A stretch of DNA of 64,000 nucleotides from Paenibacillus rubinfantis (GTDB taxonomy: Bacteria > Bacillota > Bacilli > Paenibacillales > Paenibacillaceae), in contig NZ_LN909065.1 in the NCBI RefSeq assembly GCF_001486505.1, forward strand, positions 682,001 to 746,000, written 5' to 3'. Under the pieces are notes generated by a model that saw only the letters and a program-made list of their open reading frames with translations, was not told the origin of the DNA and ran no database searches. Of this stretch, positions 55,331 through 64,000 are shown one piece after another (positions within the stretch are counted from its first letter, which is position 1; the number at the start of each line of letters is the position of its first letter). Made by a program: the position numbers and the translations under genes.

Positions 55331-57508
55331 TTATTGTCGTTGGGTATGTGTATGCGCTGGAACACCAGCCCACGCAACGGAGCCACCACCTGCGATTGCA
55401 AGTTGAGTCCCTATCGGAATGCCACAATTATAAGGACCCGCAGTATCTGTTTGGCTATTAATACCCGCCTTTGAATCAACAGCTGCATCTATTGTTGCCA
55501 ATCTTGATAACAGTCCTGCGATTGAAGAAAGAGATATCCCTTGAACAGACGCGGATGAAAAATCAACATTCCCCTGGAACTGAGTGCTACCGTTAAGTGC
55601 TGCAATCAAGATATTAACCAAAGAAGTAAGTTGAAACAGGGAATCGCCGCCGTTAATATAGCCGACTGCTCCGCCACTCGAATTGGCAAAATTGATGGCA
55701 CTCATACCGTATTGATTATTGATAGCGATACTGATACGCTCACGATTGTTTGAGTCGTACGTCCGCCACCCGGTCGAACTTGCCTCAAAGCGGGCGCCGC
55801 TCGCCGCTGTCCTGAACAACGCCCCTGTAATGGTACCTCCAGAGAAAATGCCCCCCTCGGCATATACGCTTCCGGCCGAACTCACCGTAAATTTACCGTT
55901 CCCCACGTTAATACTACTACCGACGATCGCCCCGTCAGTGAAGGTCGAGCTTTTGATCTGCGCTGCGTTTGCCGTCAGCTTGTTGGCCACAAGGTTCCCC
56001 TTCATATCGACTCGGAACGGCGCGCTGTTAAAGTCAGCATGTCCAGCTGCAATGCCATTAGGATTGATCTGGGTCACGTCATTCCCGCTGCCGATGAGCA
56101 TACTCACAAAGGAGCCGAGCTGCCCTGTTATGACCTCTGCTGATATACCCCGGCCCGTGATGGCAGTTCTAGCCGTCTGGCCGCCATCCTCCGAAATAAG
56201 TAGCCCCCGAGACGCCAACACCATCTGCACGTCCGAATCATCGACATCCTGCAGCACGATGCCGCGGGTATCATAAACAACTTCGCTTTTACTGTTATTG
56301 ATGTCGATCACCGCCTGCCGTGCGAAGGCCTCGAAAACATCCGCGCGGATCCGGCCGCCGGAAAGAAGATTCTCCATCACCTTCCGAGATCGTTCTAGGT
56401 CAGCAATCAGATCGATGTCATCCTTCAGCGCGAAGTTGGCCAGCGTCACCTTTGAGTGCTGGTCAATCGAATACGGGTACTCCGTCAGCTCCACGATCCG
56501 TACGGCGATCCGGCGCATCTCCATGTCCGGGTCATATACGGTAGCAGTGTCCCCAAGGCCCGGTGGCCGTTCATCGCGGTCGATCTTATGCATATCCGCT
56601 GCATCCAAGCTGATCTCCAACTCCGGCATTTCCTTCTTACGCATCTCTTCCCGGGTGGACTTCAACAGCTCGAGCGGATCCTCGATGTCCTGCTGAACGT
56701 TCTCTCCATCGAAGAAGGGGACGCTGTCGCTACCCCAGTAGTTTACGTACGGGGACAATAGGTAGTTGACCATAACCTTCCCGTCTTTGATGGCCCCCGG
56801 GACCGACTGCAGCAAGCTACGTTCCTCCGCCGTCAGATTGTCAGCGGACATCCCGACCCAAGTCCGGCCATCCTTCATCTGAGCGTACATCCTGGTTACA
56901 AGTCCGGTGGCATCGTCCTTGAAGGAATCGGAGATGATGTTCTTCTTCGTCCGGTACTCGTACCGATCAGTCTGAGACCCGATCTTTTTATGGATGTGAA
57001 TCACGAAGTTGTCCGGTCGGATCTCGGCGCCGAACAAGTTGATCACTTGATTAAGAGCGGCCAGCGCGGTTGTCCGGCCAAAGTCCTTAATATCCCAAAG
57101 GTCGAATGTGTCATGTACCTGGAACGTGAACTTGTCACCGGTCCACCCACTGATCTTGTCCAGCAACGTGGAGATGTGCACCCCGTAGGCCTCGGAAATG
57201 TAATCATCGTACGGCACCTTGTAATCGTTAAGCTTGAACATGACGTGCGTAGCCGTAATCAGGGCCGTCAGCTTCTTCTTCGACCGGTCTCGCTTGCGGC
57301 TGTTGATCACATAATACTGGCCGCGCTCATCCATAACGTGGCCCTTCTGCTGGATTTTCTCCAGATAGTCGTCCGAAGACATGGGCACAAAAAAAGACAG
57401 CTCATAATCGGAATTCAGCCGTCTTCGTCGTTCGATACCATAGGCATCGATCAGGGTGCCCAGACGCTTGAAATTCTTATCGAACACTTGCATGGTTGGG
57501 TTTGGCAA
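55331..57508 (-). CDS. Tail endopeptidase-type protein with C-terminal receptor-binding region
   Basis: A 725-residue tail-tip protein. The first 380 residues match the siphovirus ReqiPepy6 Gp37/prophage tail endopeptidase group (QVFDKNFKRLGTLIDAYGIE, YYVINSRKRDRSKKKL, DSFKDDATGLVTRMYAQM). The second half has fibre-like features, with Gly/Ser/Thr/Asn-rich strands (NGKFTVSSAGSVYAEGG) and ends in WAGVPAHTHTQRQ, like tail fibres that contact the host. Start is TTG 57508 (AGGGGGCG upstream). Confidence 0.82.
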   Translation of the reverse strand: MPNPTMQVFDKNFKRLGTLIDAYGIERRRRLNSDYELSFFVPMSSDDYLEKIQQKGHVMDERGQYYVINSRKRDRSKKKLTALITATHVMFKLNDYKVPYDDYISEAYGVHISTLLDKISGWTGDKFTFQVHDTFDLWDIKDFGRTTALAALNQVINLFGAEIRPDNFVIHIHKKIGSQTDRYEYRTKKNIISDSFKDDATGLVTRMYAQMKDGRTWVGMSADNLTAEERSLLQSVPGAIKDGKVMVNYLLSPYVNYWGSDSVPFFDGENVQQDIEDPLELLKSTREEMRKKEMPELEISLDAADMHKIDRDERPPGLGDTATVYDPDMEMRRIAVRIVELTEYPYSIDQHSKVTLANFALKDDIDLIADLERSRKVMENLLSGGRIRADVFEAFARQAVIDINNSKSEVVYDTRGIVLQDVDDSDVQMVLASRGLLISEDGGQTARTAITGRGISAEVITGQLGSFVSMLIGSGNDVTQINPNGIAAGHADFNSAPFRVDMKGNLVANKLTANAAQIKSSTFTDGAIVGSSINVGNGKFTVSSAGSVYAEGGIFSGGTITGALFRTAASGARFEASSTGWRTYDSNNRERISIAINNQYGMSAINFANSSGGAVGYINGGDSLFQLTSLVNILIAALNGSTQFQGNVDFSSASVQGISLSSIAGLLSRLATIDAAVDSKAGINSQTDTAGPYNCGIPIGTQLAIAGGGSVAWAGVPAHTHTQRQ

Positions 57509-57519
57509 GATATCGCCCC

Positions 57520-58038
57520 CTAATATAAGAACTTGTCACGATGCGTAATGCGGATCAGAACCGTCCTCCCTGTAGCCGGGTCCGTCCAGGTTAGGTTATT
57601 CGTGCCGAGGTTCAGGTCGAAGAAATCTCCGACATAGAGATTAGAGACGTTATCGCCGTTTCTAGTGATCTTGAATTTTTCGCTATCGATGATGATCTTG
57701 TCCCCGGGCTTAAATTCTCCTGTGAACTCGATAGAGTCAACGTGGTATAAGGACATTTTTGCCGCCAGTTCCGTCTCAGAATGGAATCCTGCTGCGAAGA
57801 GACGTTCTCTAATCATCTGGACGACCATATCTGATGCGGCCTCAAACAGGGTAACGAAACGGATCTCTCGCGTCATATCTGCGGCTAGTTCTGTTTCCAT
57901 ATCGAATGATGCGGAAATGGCCATGTCGAGATTCATTCGAGTATCCATCCCCGGATCGGATTCAAACACAACGGAAAAGACGGTTTCGACGCTAAATGGA
58001 CGGTTAAATGGCAACCTGGTAAATGGACCGCCGAACAT
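57520..58038 (-). CDS. Siphovirus tail protein
   Basis: A 172-residue protein directly in front of the tail endopeptidase gene (11 bases). The N-terminus begins FGGPFTRLPFNRPF and the C-terminus (DKIIIDSEKFKITRNGDNVS, then GTNNLTWTDPATGRT) is like the end domain of siphovirus distal-tail/baseplate components. AAAGGAGCAG precedes ATG 58038; the longer frame to 58143 is not needed. Probable structural part of the tail tip. Confidence 0.72.
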   Translation of the reverse strand: MFGGPFTRLPFNRPFSVETVFSVVFESDPGMDTRMNLDMAISASFDMETELAADMTREIRFVTLFEAASDMVVQMIRERLFAAGFHSETELAAKMSLYHVDSIEFTGEFKPGDKIIIDSEKFKITRNGDNVSNLYVGDFFDLNLGTNNLTWTDPATGRTVLIRITHRDKFLY

Positions 58039-58078
58039 GATACTGCTCCTTTCGGGTTGTGCTCTGATTTTGAAATAA

Positions 58079-58107
58079 AAAACCGTACTCAGAATGAGTA
58101 CGGTTTT
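58079..58107 (-). terminator. Terminator of the GNAT-like gene
   Basis: 12-bp perfect stem AAAACCGTACTC / GAGTACGGTTTT with loop AGAAT, inside the tail gene series just behind the 58133 gene. Confidence 0.88.
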
Positions 58108-58132
58108 CCCCTCGCGATCCTGTAAGTAGTTT

Positions 58133-58675
58133 CTACTCCCCACTACTCTCTGTAGTTCTCAGCATTAAAAATTCTTTATTGCTTCCAAGTTTTCCATGAT
58201 TAACGAAATTGAACTTTTCGTAATAATGCGTTAATTCAATTGTTTCAGCATAAAGGGCAAGTGGAAGTTGAGTTATTTGAGACAAGTGGATAAAATCACT
58301 CATAATTCTAGTCCCTTGTCCCCTTTCGGTAGAATGTAATTCAATAATTTCTATACATTCATCACAATCCTTCAAAATCCTCTTAGTTTCTTCCGTAATT
58401 GTTGTGCAGTATCTAAAGAGAACTGCACTATTCAATTTTCTGTTCATCAGGAAAAACTGACCCTGTGCCGGTGACAACAAATAGAAATCTTTTTCTGACA
58501 TTTCAAGAATCCAGGATAAATATGTTTTCTGTTTTGAGTTTTTGTCGCCGAAGCCTTTTAGTATACCTTTCAGGTTTTTTCTAACCATATCAGATGATTT
58601 TGCTAAGTCTTTTACAAACATAGGGTTCTTTTTAAAATCTAAAAATAACTGATGCGATAACTCAGATTGGTTCAT
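58133..58675 (-). CDS. GNAT-like protein (prophage cargo)
   Basis: A 180-residue AT-rich gene product. The C-terminal half resembles a GNAT fold: strand IEIIELHSTE, acetyl-CoA loop RGQGTRIMSDFI, strand LPLALYAETIE and YYEKFNFVNHG. The N-terminal 75 residues are basic and helical with no known domain. ATG 58675 (AAGGAG) is used. It interrupts the tail operon and has its own terminator, so it is likely expressed from its own promoter. Acceptor unknown; toxin, modification or anti-defence roles are all possible. Confidence 0.65.
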   Translation of the reverse strand: MNQSELSHQLFLDFKKNPMFVKDLAKSSDMVRKNLKGILKGFGDKNSKQKTYLSWILEMSEKDFYLLSPAQGQFFLMNRKLNSAVLFRYCTTITEETKRILKDCDECIEIIELHSTERGQGTRIMSDFIHLSQITQLPLALYAETIELTHYYEKFNFVNHGKLGSNKEFLMLRTTESSGE

Positions 58676-58782
58676 AATCAAATGTCTCCTTATAGTTACG
58701 GATAAATTACATAGCTACAATTCGACATTTGGAGATAATTTCCTCCAAAATTTTTGATGCGTTATTTCGTCCGATTTAACAC

Positions 58783-59013
58783 TCAAATTAAATTATTGTA
58801 TCCTAATGTATTTTCAGGATCAAACTTTTTAATTTCTTCCATTGGATCTGTCCCATTTTCCATTGCCAATTGAAGTGGTTGGGAGAACATTTCAATAAAA
58901 GTTTCAATCCTAACTGCTATAGTGATGGTTTCATTTTCCGGTGAATAGAAAATGATCGATACACCTTGCCGATCCGTATTAAAGTGGGTATTAACATAAT
59001 CATACATAATCAT
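58783..59013 (-). CDS. Small phage protein of unknown function
   Basis: A 76-residue AT-rich protein with AGGAGG five bases before ATG 59013. It starts MIMYDYVNTHFNTDRQG and has a strand pair (VSIIFYSPENETITIAV) followed by a helix. It is located behind the tail fibre gene. Function unknown. Confidence 0.65.
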   Translation of the reverse strand: MIMYDYVNTHFNTDRQGVSIIFYSPENETITIAVRIETFIEMFSQPLQLAMENGTDPMEEIKKFDPENTLGYNNLI

Positions 59014-59027
59014 CTTCGCCTCCTAAT

Positions 59028-60398
59028 TTATATACCTAGACTCACCGCTCTAAAATTTGATGAAAATGTTAATGTACTTCTAATAACAAATGATGCACCT
59101 GACATAGAGATAATTGATATATACTGTCCTGATTGTTGGTACCCAGTTAAAAACCTAATCGCTGGTACATTATCACCAAACACAATAGCTACTACAATCT
59201 TGCCTATTTGAGGTGTGATAGTAACACTAGAGTTGGCGGGCATTAAGACCTGTTGATCATTTTGTTGTGGATTGCTCGGCTCCAAGGTGCCTACTACTCC
59301 GTCAATACTTATGTCCTTTTTGATATTACTTGGCAAGAGATTTGTTAGATCGAGAGTGCCTGTAATAACATCACCAGAGCCAACCGTAGCCGTTTTGCCG
59401 AGGCGTAAATCGTTCGCGGTAGCGTCTCCCTCCACCCCGCTACCGCTATCTGCTAAAAAATCCGACCCAACTTTTCTAAATGCATAAGGCTTCCCGGCCA
59501 GCAGTTTTCCTGCAGCATATGCGTTGCCCTTTTGGTCTTTCAACGGTAAAGCCGTAAAGTTGCCGATCTTAAGGGTTGGATTTGCTCCGTTTGCCACGTG
59601 AGGCACGATAGTAATTCCAAACCCCCCTGGAAGTGTTGCCGGTGCTGGGTCGAGAGTAACGGTGTATGCTGTACTCGTACCGCCTGTTGTCGCAAACCCC
59701 GGTTGCCGAATATAATCCGCCAAATGCGCATCAACTTCGTTCTTAAATTGATCAAATTCGCCGCGAGAAACGACTTTGATCCAGGCGCCATTCCAACTAT
59801 TGTTCGCGGTCGAGCTCCGCTCAAACATTGCTTCAATGCCAAGGTCGCTCGAAAACGTAACGCGCTGAATGATGCTGTATTGACTGTCATTGGCCTTAGA
59901 CGTTTGAACAAGCGTCGAATGTCCGCTTCCTGGGTACCCAATTGCCGTTTTCCATGGATCCGAAGCTGCGAGCGAGAGGCTGAACACACTCAAACCGATC
60001 GGATACAGCGCAGGCAAATCATCAACAAGCTTTGGCGTTATTTTATTGATCGTTTCCGATGTGATACCACTGATTCTCGTCTCGTGGTCAGAAATATTAT
60101 GCTGTAGAGCTGAAATGTCCTGTGCCGTCAAATACCTGGCTACCCGCGTTCCCGTACTCCACCCTTTTGCTGATGTACCGTCGTAACCACGAACCACACC
60201 AGATAGCTCGTTCCCATTCTTGGTAGCGTAATAAATCGTCTCTGCCAGCTCATCAAGGCCAAGTGTGACAACGTTCGGGGCGGCCGGCAGAAGGTTGCCA
60301 GCCACCACAATGACGACGTTGTCCGAACTTGTAATTTCTGCAGCCAACTCTGTTACAGGGCTATTTGACTGCGGCGAAAACATAACTTCTTGTGCCAA
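59028..60398 (-). CDS. Phage tail fibre protein
   Basis: A 456-residue protein in the tail module. The N-terminus (EVMFSPQSNSPVTELAAEI, then VRGYDGTSAKGWSTGTRVAR) matches the start of Firmicutes phage fibre/baseplate proteins, and YLTAQDISALQHNI is typical. The middle has SGHSTLVQTSK and GAWIKVVSRGEFDQFK, as in fibre repeats, and the last 100 residues are a beta-rich receptor-binding candidate. Start is TTG 60398 behind GGGAGG. Confidence 0.8.
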   Translation of the reverse strand: MAQEVMFSPQSNSPVTELAAEITSSDNVVIVVAGNLLPAAPNVVTLGLDELAETIYYATKNGNELSGVVRGYDGTSAKGWSTGTRVARYLTAQDISALQHNISDHETRISGITSETINKITPKLVDDLPALYPIGLSVFSLSLAASDPWKTAIGYPGSGHSTLVQTSKANDSQYSIIQRVTFSSDLGIEAMFERSSTANNSWNGAWIKVVSRGEFDQFKNEVDAHLADYIRQPGFATTGGTSTAYTVTLDPAPATLPGGFGITIVPHVANGANPTLKIGNFTALPLKDQKGNAYAAGKLLAGKPYAFRKVGSDFLADSGSGVEGDATANDLRLGKTATVGSGDVITGTLDLTNLLPSNIKKDISIDGVVGTLEPSNPQQNDQQVLMPANSSVTITPQIGKIVVAIVFGDNVPAIRFLTGYQQSGQYISIISMSGASFVIRSTLTFSSNFRAVSLGI

Positions 60399-60414
60399 TT
60401 ACAGCGCCTCCCTT

Positions 60415-60819
60415 CTACTGGTTGAAGCGAACAATCGTTAAGTCTTTTGGGAATTTCGGTCGGTCTCCGCTCTGAATTGTCCGTGGATTCGGCACCTGCG
60501 TAGACCACAGTAAGTTTCCACCGGTTGCCGCTGTCCTAAGAGCAGCGTGAGATACCAGCCCCCAGTCCGCCGTCGCGATCGGAAACTCAATGTCCGTCGT
60601 ATTTTTTGCCGTCTGCTTCCCCGCCTCCACCGTAGGTGCCGCAAACACGATCTGCTGCCGAGCATACCCGCCACCGCTAACTTCTGTTCCCGTATCAGCC
60701 GATGTCGGATCGCTTGTGTAGAGAGCTAGGTAAATCTCATCTGGCGCGTCAAAAGGGATGCCGCGGAGCGCGGCATTGAGAAGCTGTTCTGAGAGCCAGT
60801 TTGAAATTTGCATGGCCAT
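60415..60819 (-). CDS. Phage tail fibre-associated protein
   Basis: A 134-residue protein found between the distal tail and tail fibre genes. The N-terminus reads QISNWLSEQLLNAALRGIPF and is followed by EIYLALYTSDPTSAD, a pattern common to small tail proteins of Gram-positive phages. GGAG precedes ATG 60819. It is probably a structural or assembly factor. Confidence 0.75.
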   Translation of the reverse strand: MAMQISNWLSEQLLNAALRGIPFDAPDEIYLALYTSDPTSADTGTEVSGGGYARQQIVFAAPTVEAGKQTAKNTTDIEFPIATADWGLVSHAALRTAATGGNLLWSTQVPNPRTIQSGDRPKFPKDLTIVRFNQ

Positions 60820-60830
60820 GTGATCATCTC

Positions 60831-61373
60831 CTATTTTTTATATTCGTTTTGAATCTTGAAGCCCGTCAGTGTCGTCGTTCCAGTATTGGTCAATACAATC
60901 ACAGGGCTAGCGCGCTCGTCGCCGGCCGACTCGATGGAGATTACCTGCGGGGATTGGGTGATGGTCAACTCAGTAATTTGCTCATCGCTCTCAGGAAACG
61001 GATCGTACATTTTGAGCGGGATGTCGATTACCCGGTTCCCGGTTGATTCATCCCAGCTCATTGTCCCGCGGTATTCTCCGAAGTAATGCTTGCCGGGGCG
61101 ATCCGAGAAAACGAGATCGAGTTGGCCACGGCGCGTGTTGAATTTTCGCATCAGCAGCCCGACCGTCGTGTCATAATCCCCGACAATAAAAAAGCCCAAG
61201 CCAATTGGCCGGGCTCCGTAAGTACTCCCAAAATCAATAGCTCCATCTCTTTCCGCGATCTCCACAGAGTTCTCGATCGCCTCGGGCAGACCTGGGATGT
61301 TACGCCAGACCAGGATAGCACCAGTGACCTCGGAGATCCATTCACCGTTTACTGATACATCAAAGTCTTCCAT
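60831..61373 (-). CDS. Distal tail protein (Dit, siphovirus tail component)
   Basis: A 180-residue tail-tip protein following the tape measure gene, the usual Dit position. The N-terminal domain (MEDFDVSVNGEWISEVTGAI, then GSTYGARPIGLGFFI) and C-terminal strands (VIDIPLKMYDPFPE, SPVIVLTNTGTTTLTGF) fit the siphovirus tail component family. The ATG at 61373 abuts the tape measure stop codon, with GGAGGTGGG inside the upstream gene, so translation is coupled. Confidence 0.85.
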   Translation of the reverse strand: MEDFDVSVNGEWISEVTGAILVWRNIPGLPEAIENSVEIAERDGAIDFGSTYGARPIGLGFFIVGDYDTTVGLLMRKFNTRRGQLDLVFSDRPGKHYFGEYRGTMSWDESTGNRVIDIPLKMYDPFPESDEQITELTITQSPQVISIESAGDERASPVIVLTNTGTTTLTGFKIQNEYKK

Positions 61374-64000
61374 CTACTTCCCACCTCCCGTCGTTGCAAG
61401 CCGGCGCGCCGCCCGCTCGCGTTCCGTATAAAGGATCTCGGCGTCCGTCTGATCATTGACCTCAACCGTTCCAACAGACATATCAAAGGTGTTATGAATA
61501 ATCTGCTGCGGCGCCGCCGGCGCGCGGTCGGCAGGCGGGGTCCTTGGTGCATCAAGCATTCGGAAAAGATTCGCCTGTTGCTCAGGGTTCAAATAGATTT
61601 CTCCGCCGTGAGCAACGATCGGTACCGGAGTGCCTGCGGGACCCGGGATCACACCACCAACGTCGAAACTTGGCAGTCGGTCCAGCTTGCCGGTATCCTT
61701 CTCAATCCCATATATCCGGCGGATCTCCTCGTTCCTGGCGGACAGCCGGGCCATTTCCTCCTTGTCCCCCCGCGCCTTGGCTGCGTCCCAATCATCCTTG
61801 TTGGCGTTGTACTCCGCAAGGTCGAGCTCAGCCTGAGAGAAAGAAGAACCGCCGCCAATTGATCCGCCGGCAGACGCCGCGGACGAAAGGGATGTAATCT
61901 CGGCCATGCGGCTCCGGTACTCGCTCACGAACTGATCCAAATCGGAGAGGATTTGATCGTTGGCCTCCTTATTGGAGCTAATCCGGAAATCTTTAATGGC
62001 CGACTCGATAAACTCGATGTCGTCCTGGTGTTCTTCCAGAGCTTCGGTTAGGGCGTCATATCTGGCCTCGGTGAGCCGTTTCTCCTCGTCGTAGGCTTTC
62101 TCCTTCTCGTCCTTCTCGTCCTCCAGCTTGTCCTTCTGATCTTCCAGGTCGCGCTTCCGGAGCTCCCGGCTATGCTCGAGCTGCATCCGCTCGATTTCAG
62201 CCGTAATGTCGGCCAGCTCCTTACGTCCTTCCGGGGAAACTGCAGTGCTTAGCAGAGCTTGACGAGCCTTCTTTTCGGCCAATTGTGTTTCATAATCAGC
62301 GTCGGCGTTGAGCTCTTCTTCCTTCTTCAGCAGCTCATCGATGGCGGCAATCTTCTCGTTTTGAGCATCCAGGTATTCTTGCCGCCTCTTATCGATCGCG
62401 TCCAGATCCGCCTGCTTCGCTTTCTCGATCGCCTTCAACTCGGACTTAACGAGATCATCATTCTGCTTTTGGTATTCCTTCACGCGTTCTTCCCGGGCCT
62501 TGGCAGCCTCCTTCTCGGCATCCTCCTGCAGCTTGATTAACTCCTTTTTAGCCCGGTAAAGCTCCTCGTCGGCCTGCTTGTAATTCTCGCTGTCCTTGGC
62601 GTAACGATCCCGCACCCTGGTCCAAGCGTCGATCTTCATCTGAGCGATTTCACTTTCGGATTTTCCGGACTCCTCCATCCGGCGCTCCTCGCGGTCGATC
62701 CATTCAGCCGAAAAGTCGTATCTGGACTTAACGCTGTCCTCCTGCAGGCGTTTTAGTTGCAGGTTCATCTGGCGCTCGTCCTCGATCGACTCCTTGAGGT
62801 GCTTCTGGTGCTGCTTACGCACCTTTTCATAGGCCTTGATCTGCTGGTCTGCTGTCCAGTCGTACATTTCGGACTGATATTGCACCGTGGCGATAGCGGC
62901 GTCGTAGGCGTCTTTTCGGAGCTCTGCGGCGGTCTTACCGGCTTGCTCCTTTTTCTCTTTACCGGGTTTAGTTAAGTTGATTCCATTTTTTATACTGCTA
63001 TCCGAGAAATCTCCACTGGTTAAGCTATTTAGCGCCCGTTGCATTTCCCGCTCTTGCTCAGCGAAGGCATTTTGTTCCGCATACAGATCGTTCAGCTTGC
63101 TCTGTTTACTCTCCGTATCCGTTAGGAAATTAGAAACTGATGGGTTCGCTTTCTTCAAAGCATCGCTCACGCCTGATTTTACCGGGCCTTTTCCCTCACT
63201 GATGTTCCGAGCTCCATTGAGTGCATTCATTGCGCCAAGCAATTTCTCATAGTTCTTAATTTGCGCCTCAACCGATTTGCGCTGCTGCTCCGTTGTCGTA
63301 ATCAGGTTCTGGATATACGTTTTTTGCGACTGCACGGACTGATTTATGAAATCGCGGTCCTTTTGAATTTGCGTTTCGATAAGATCGATGTTTTGCCCGC
63401 GGATACGCCCTTCCTCATCCATGATGGCGTTTAAATCCGGATACTCTCGTTTTAAAGCATTGACGGTTGCTATCAATTCCTGTTTCTGCGCGGTGTCGAG
63501 TTCCTGTTTGGAGTTCAGTTCATGATATTTTGCAACCAGCTTATCAACAGAATCTAGGGTTTGTTTCTTTGTGGCCAGATCGTTTATTTCTTCTTTCCGC
63601 ATCTCGAATAAGGCAGTCGTTGAGTTTTCGGCAGCCTTTTTCATCTCCGCCAGCTTTGCTGTAGCATCTTCAACACCGTCGTAACCCATCTCGCGAAGCT
63701 TCTTGTCCATTTTTTCAAGTTCATCGTTGATGTCCATGGCCTCAGACAACATTTCCGGAGTACCCTGTCCTTTTTCAGCAAGAGCTTCCATCTCGTTTAA
63801 GCGTTCTTGCAGGAGCGCGCGCTCGTGTAGTACTCCATTCAGTTCCTCAGTCTTCTTCTGGAGTTCTTCCAGTTCTGCAACCGAGCGATTAAGCGGAGAC
63901 TGGTTAAGGGTCTCATTGAGCGATTTTTGAGCCTCATCGTGTTTTCTTACGCTCTCAGCTGCCTGATTCGACCACGATGCGATAGCGGAAATACCAGCGA
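61374..64000 (-). CDS. Tail tape measure protein, C-terminal part (cut by window edge)
   Basis: The frame stays open to the right edge: beyond the ATG at 63791 it continues with ISAIASWSNQAAESVRKHDE and on, so the true start lies outside. About 875 residues are visible. It is dominated by charged coiled coil (LEDQKDKLEDEKDEKEKAYD, AEKEAAKAREERVKEYQKQN) and ends in a Gly/Pro region, VGGVIPGPAGTPVPIVAHGG, typical of tape measure C-termini (GGEIYLNPEQQ). It sets tail length and helps DNA passage. Confidence 0.88.
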   Translation of the reverse strand, partial: AGISAIASWSNQAAESVRKHDEAQKSLNETLNQSPLNRSVAELEELQKKTEELNGVLHERALLQERLNEMEALAEKGQGTPEMLSEAMDINDELEKMDKKLREMGYDGVEDATAKLAEMKKAAENSTTALFEMRKEEINDLATKKQTLDSVDKLVAKYHELNSKQELDTAQKQELIATVNALKREYPDLNAIMDEEGRIRGQNIDLIETQIQKDRDFINQSVQSQKTYIQNLITTTEQQRKSVEAQIKNYEKLLGAMNALNGARNISEGKGPVKSGVSDALKKANPSVSNFLTDTESKQSKLNDLYAEQNAFAEQEREMQRALNSLTSGDFSDSSIKNGINLTKPGKEKKEQAGKTAAELRKDAYDAAIATVQYQSEMYDWTADQQIKAYEKVRKQHQKHLKESIEDERQMNLQLKRLQEDSVKSRYDFSAEWIDREERRMEESGKSESEIAQMKIDAWTRVRDRYAKDSENYKQADEELYRAKKELIKLQEDAEKEAAKAREERVKEYQKQNDDLVKSELKAIEKAKQADLDAIDKRRQEYLDAQNEKIAAIDELLKKEEELNADADYETQLAEKKARQALLSTAVSPEGRKELADITAEIERMQLEHSRELRKRDLEDQKDKLEDEKDEKEKAYDEEKRLTEARYDALTEALEEHQDDIEFIESAIKDFRISSNKEANDQILSDLDQFVSEYRSRMAEITSLSSAASAGGSIGGGSSFSQAELDLAEYNANKDDWDAAKARGDKEEMARLSARNEEIRRIYGIEKDTGKLDRLPSFDVGGVIPGPAGTPVPIVAHGGEIYLNPEQQANLFRMLDAPRTPPADRAPAAPQQIIHNTFDMSVGTVEVNDQTDAEILYTERERAARRLATTGGGK

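Overview
The window reads as a chromosomal segment of a spore-forming member of the Bacillales, most likely Paenibacillus or a close relative. The evidence is a moderately GC-rich coding sequence, strong AGGAGG-type ribosome binding sites, frequent TTG/GTG starts, a Spo0E-type phosphatase, YktB, YuzB and YtxJ orthologues, S-layer-homology and stalk-domain proteins, and gene order matching the acsA-acuA/acuC-ccpA-ytxJ neighbourhood of Bacillus. No species is assigned.

Region 1 (1-5309) is acetate/carbon control: the start of acsA, divergent acuA-acuC (no acuB), mtnN, ccpA, ytxJ and a zinc-ribbon protein. Region 2 (5657-14723) holds a DJ-1/PfpI protein, a 1.1-kb repeat-filled gap, the PTS Enzyme I gene, a CoA-binding protein, aroK-aroA, gnd and yktB. 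Region 3 (14970-24125) holds an MFS transporter, speA, small conserved proteins, a metallo-beta-lactamase-fold hydrolase, tRNA-Val(GAC) and a second repeat-rich gap. Region 4 (23238-29190) is a likely six-gene operon on the minus strand (two UgpA/E-like permeases, a binding lipoprotein, a HAD hydrolase, an SMR pump and a metallophosphoesterase), divergent from a GbsR/MarR-type regulator; two matching palindromes lie between them. Region 5 (29276-44629) carries a polysaccharide deacetylase, a DoxX protein with tandem Fnr/Crp-like boxes, a PAP2 phosphatase, trhO with a SufR-like regulator, yuzB, sodA, a LacI regulator divergent from a ROK kinase and manA, a ComEC-like lipoprotein, an eight-domain bacterial-Ig surface protein, tRNA-Leu(UAA), an SLH protein, a Spo0E-like protein and manganese catalase.

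Region 6 (about 44830 to the right edge) is a siphovirus-type prophage. Its left boundary is a 3' fragment of a tRNA-Ile2(CAU) gene whose 5' part has been replaced, as expected for an attachment site. Read from the right edge on the minus strand it has the tail tape measure protein (cut by the edge), distal tail protein, tail fibre proteins, tail endopeptidase-type protein, stalk-domain protein, two holin-like proteins, an amidase endolysin, then an accessory zone and a LexA-controlled uvrX-yolD pair next to the attachment site. No integrase is visible on this side. AT-rich accessory genes (morons) sit inside it: an LCAT-like alpha/beta hydrolase with a membrane protein partner, a secreted kelch protein on the opposite strand, a coiled-coil tail-anchored protein paired with a small beta-rich protein, and a GNAT-like gene with its own terminator in the middle of the tail operon. 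The hydrolase/membrane-protein pair is the best candidate for an undescribed system.

Three intergenic gaps between convergent genes (6185-7291, 14724-14969, 22217-23237) are filled with structured repeats, including a 23-bp unit arranged as two forward and two inverted copies in two separate places.
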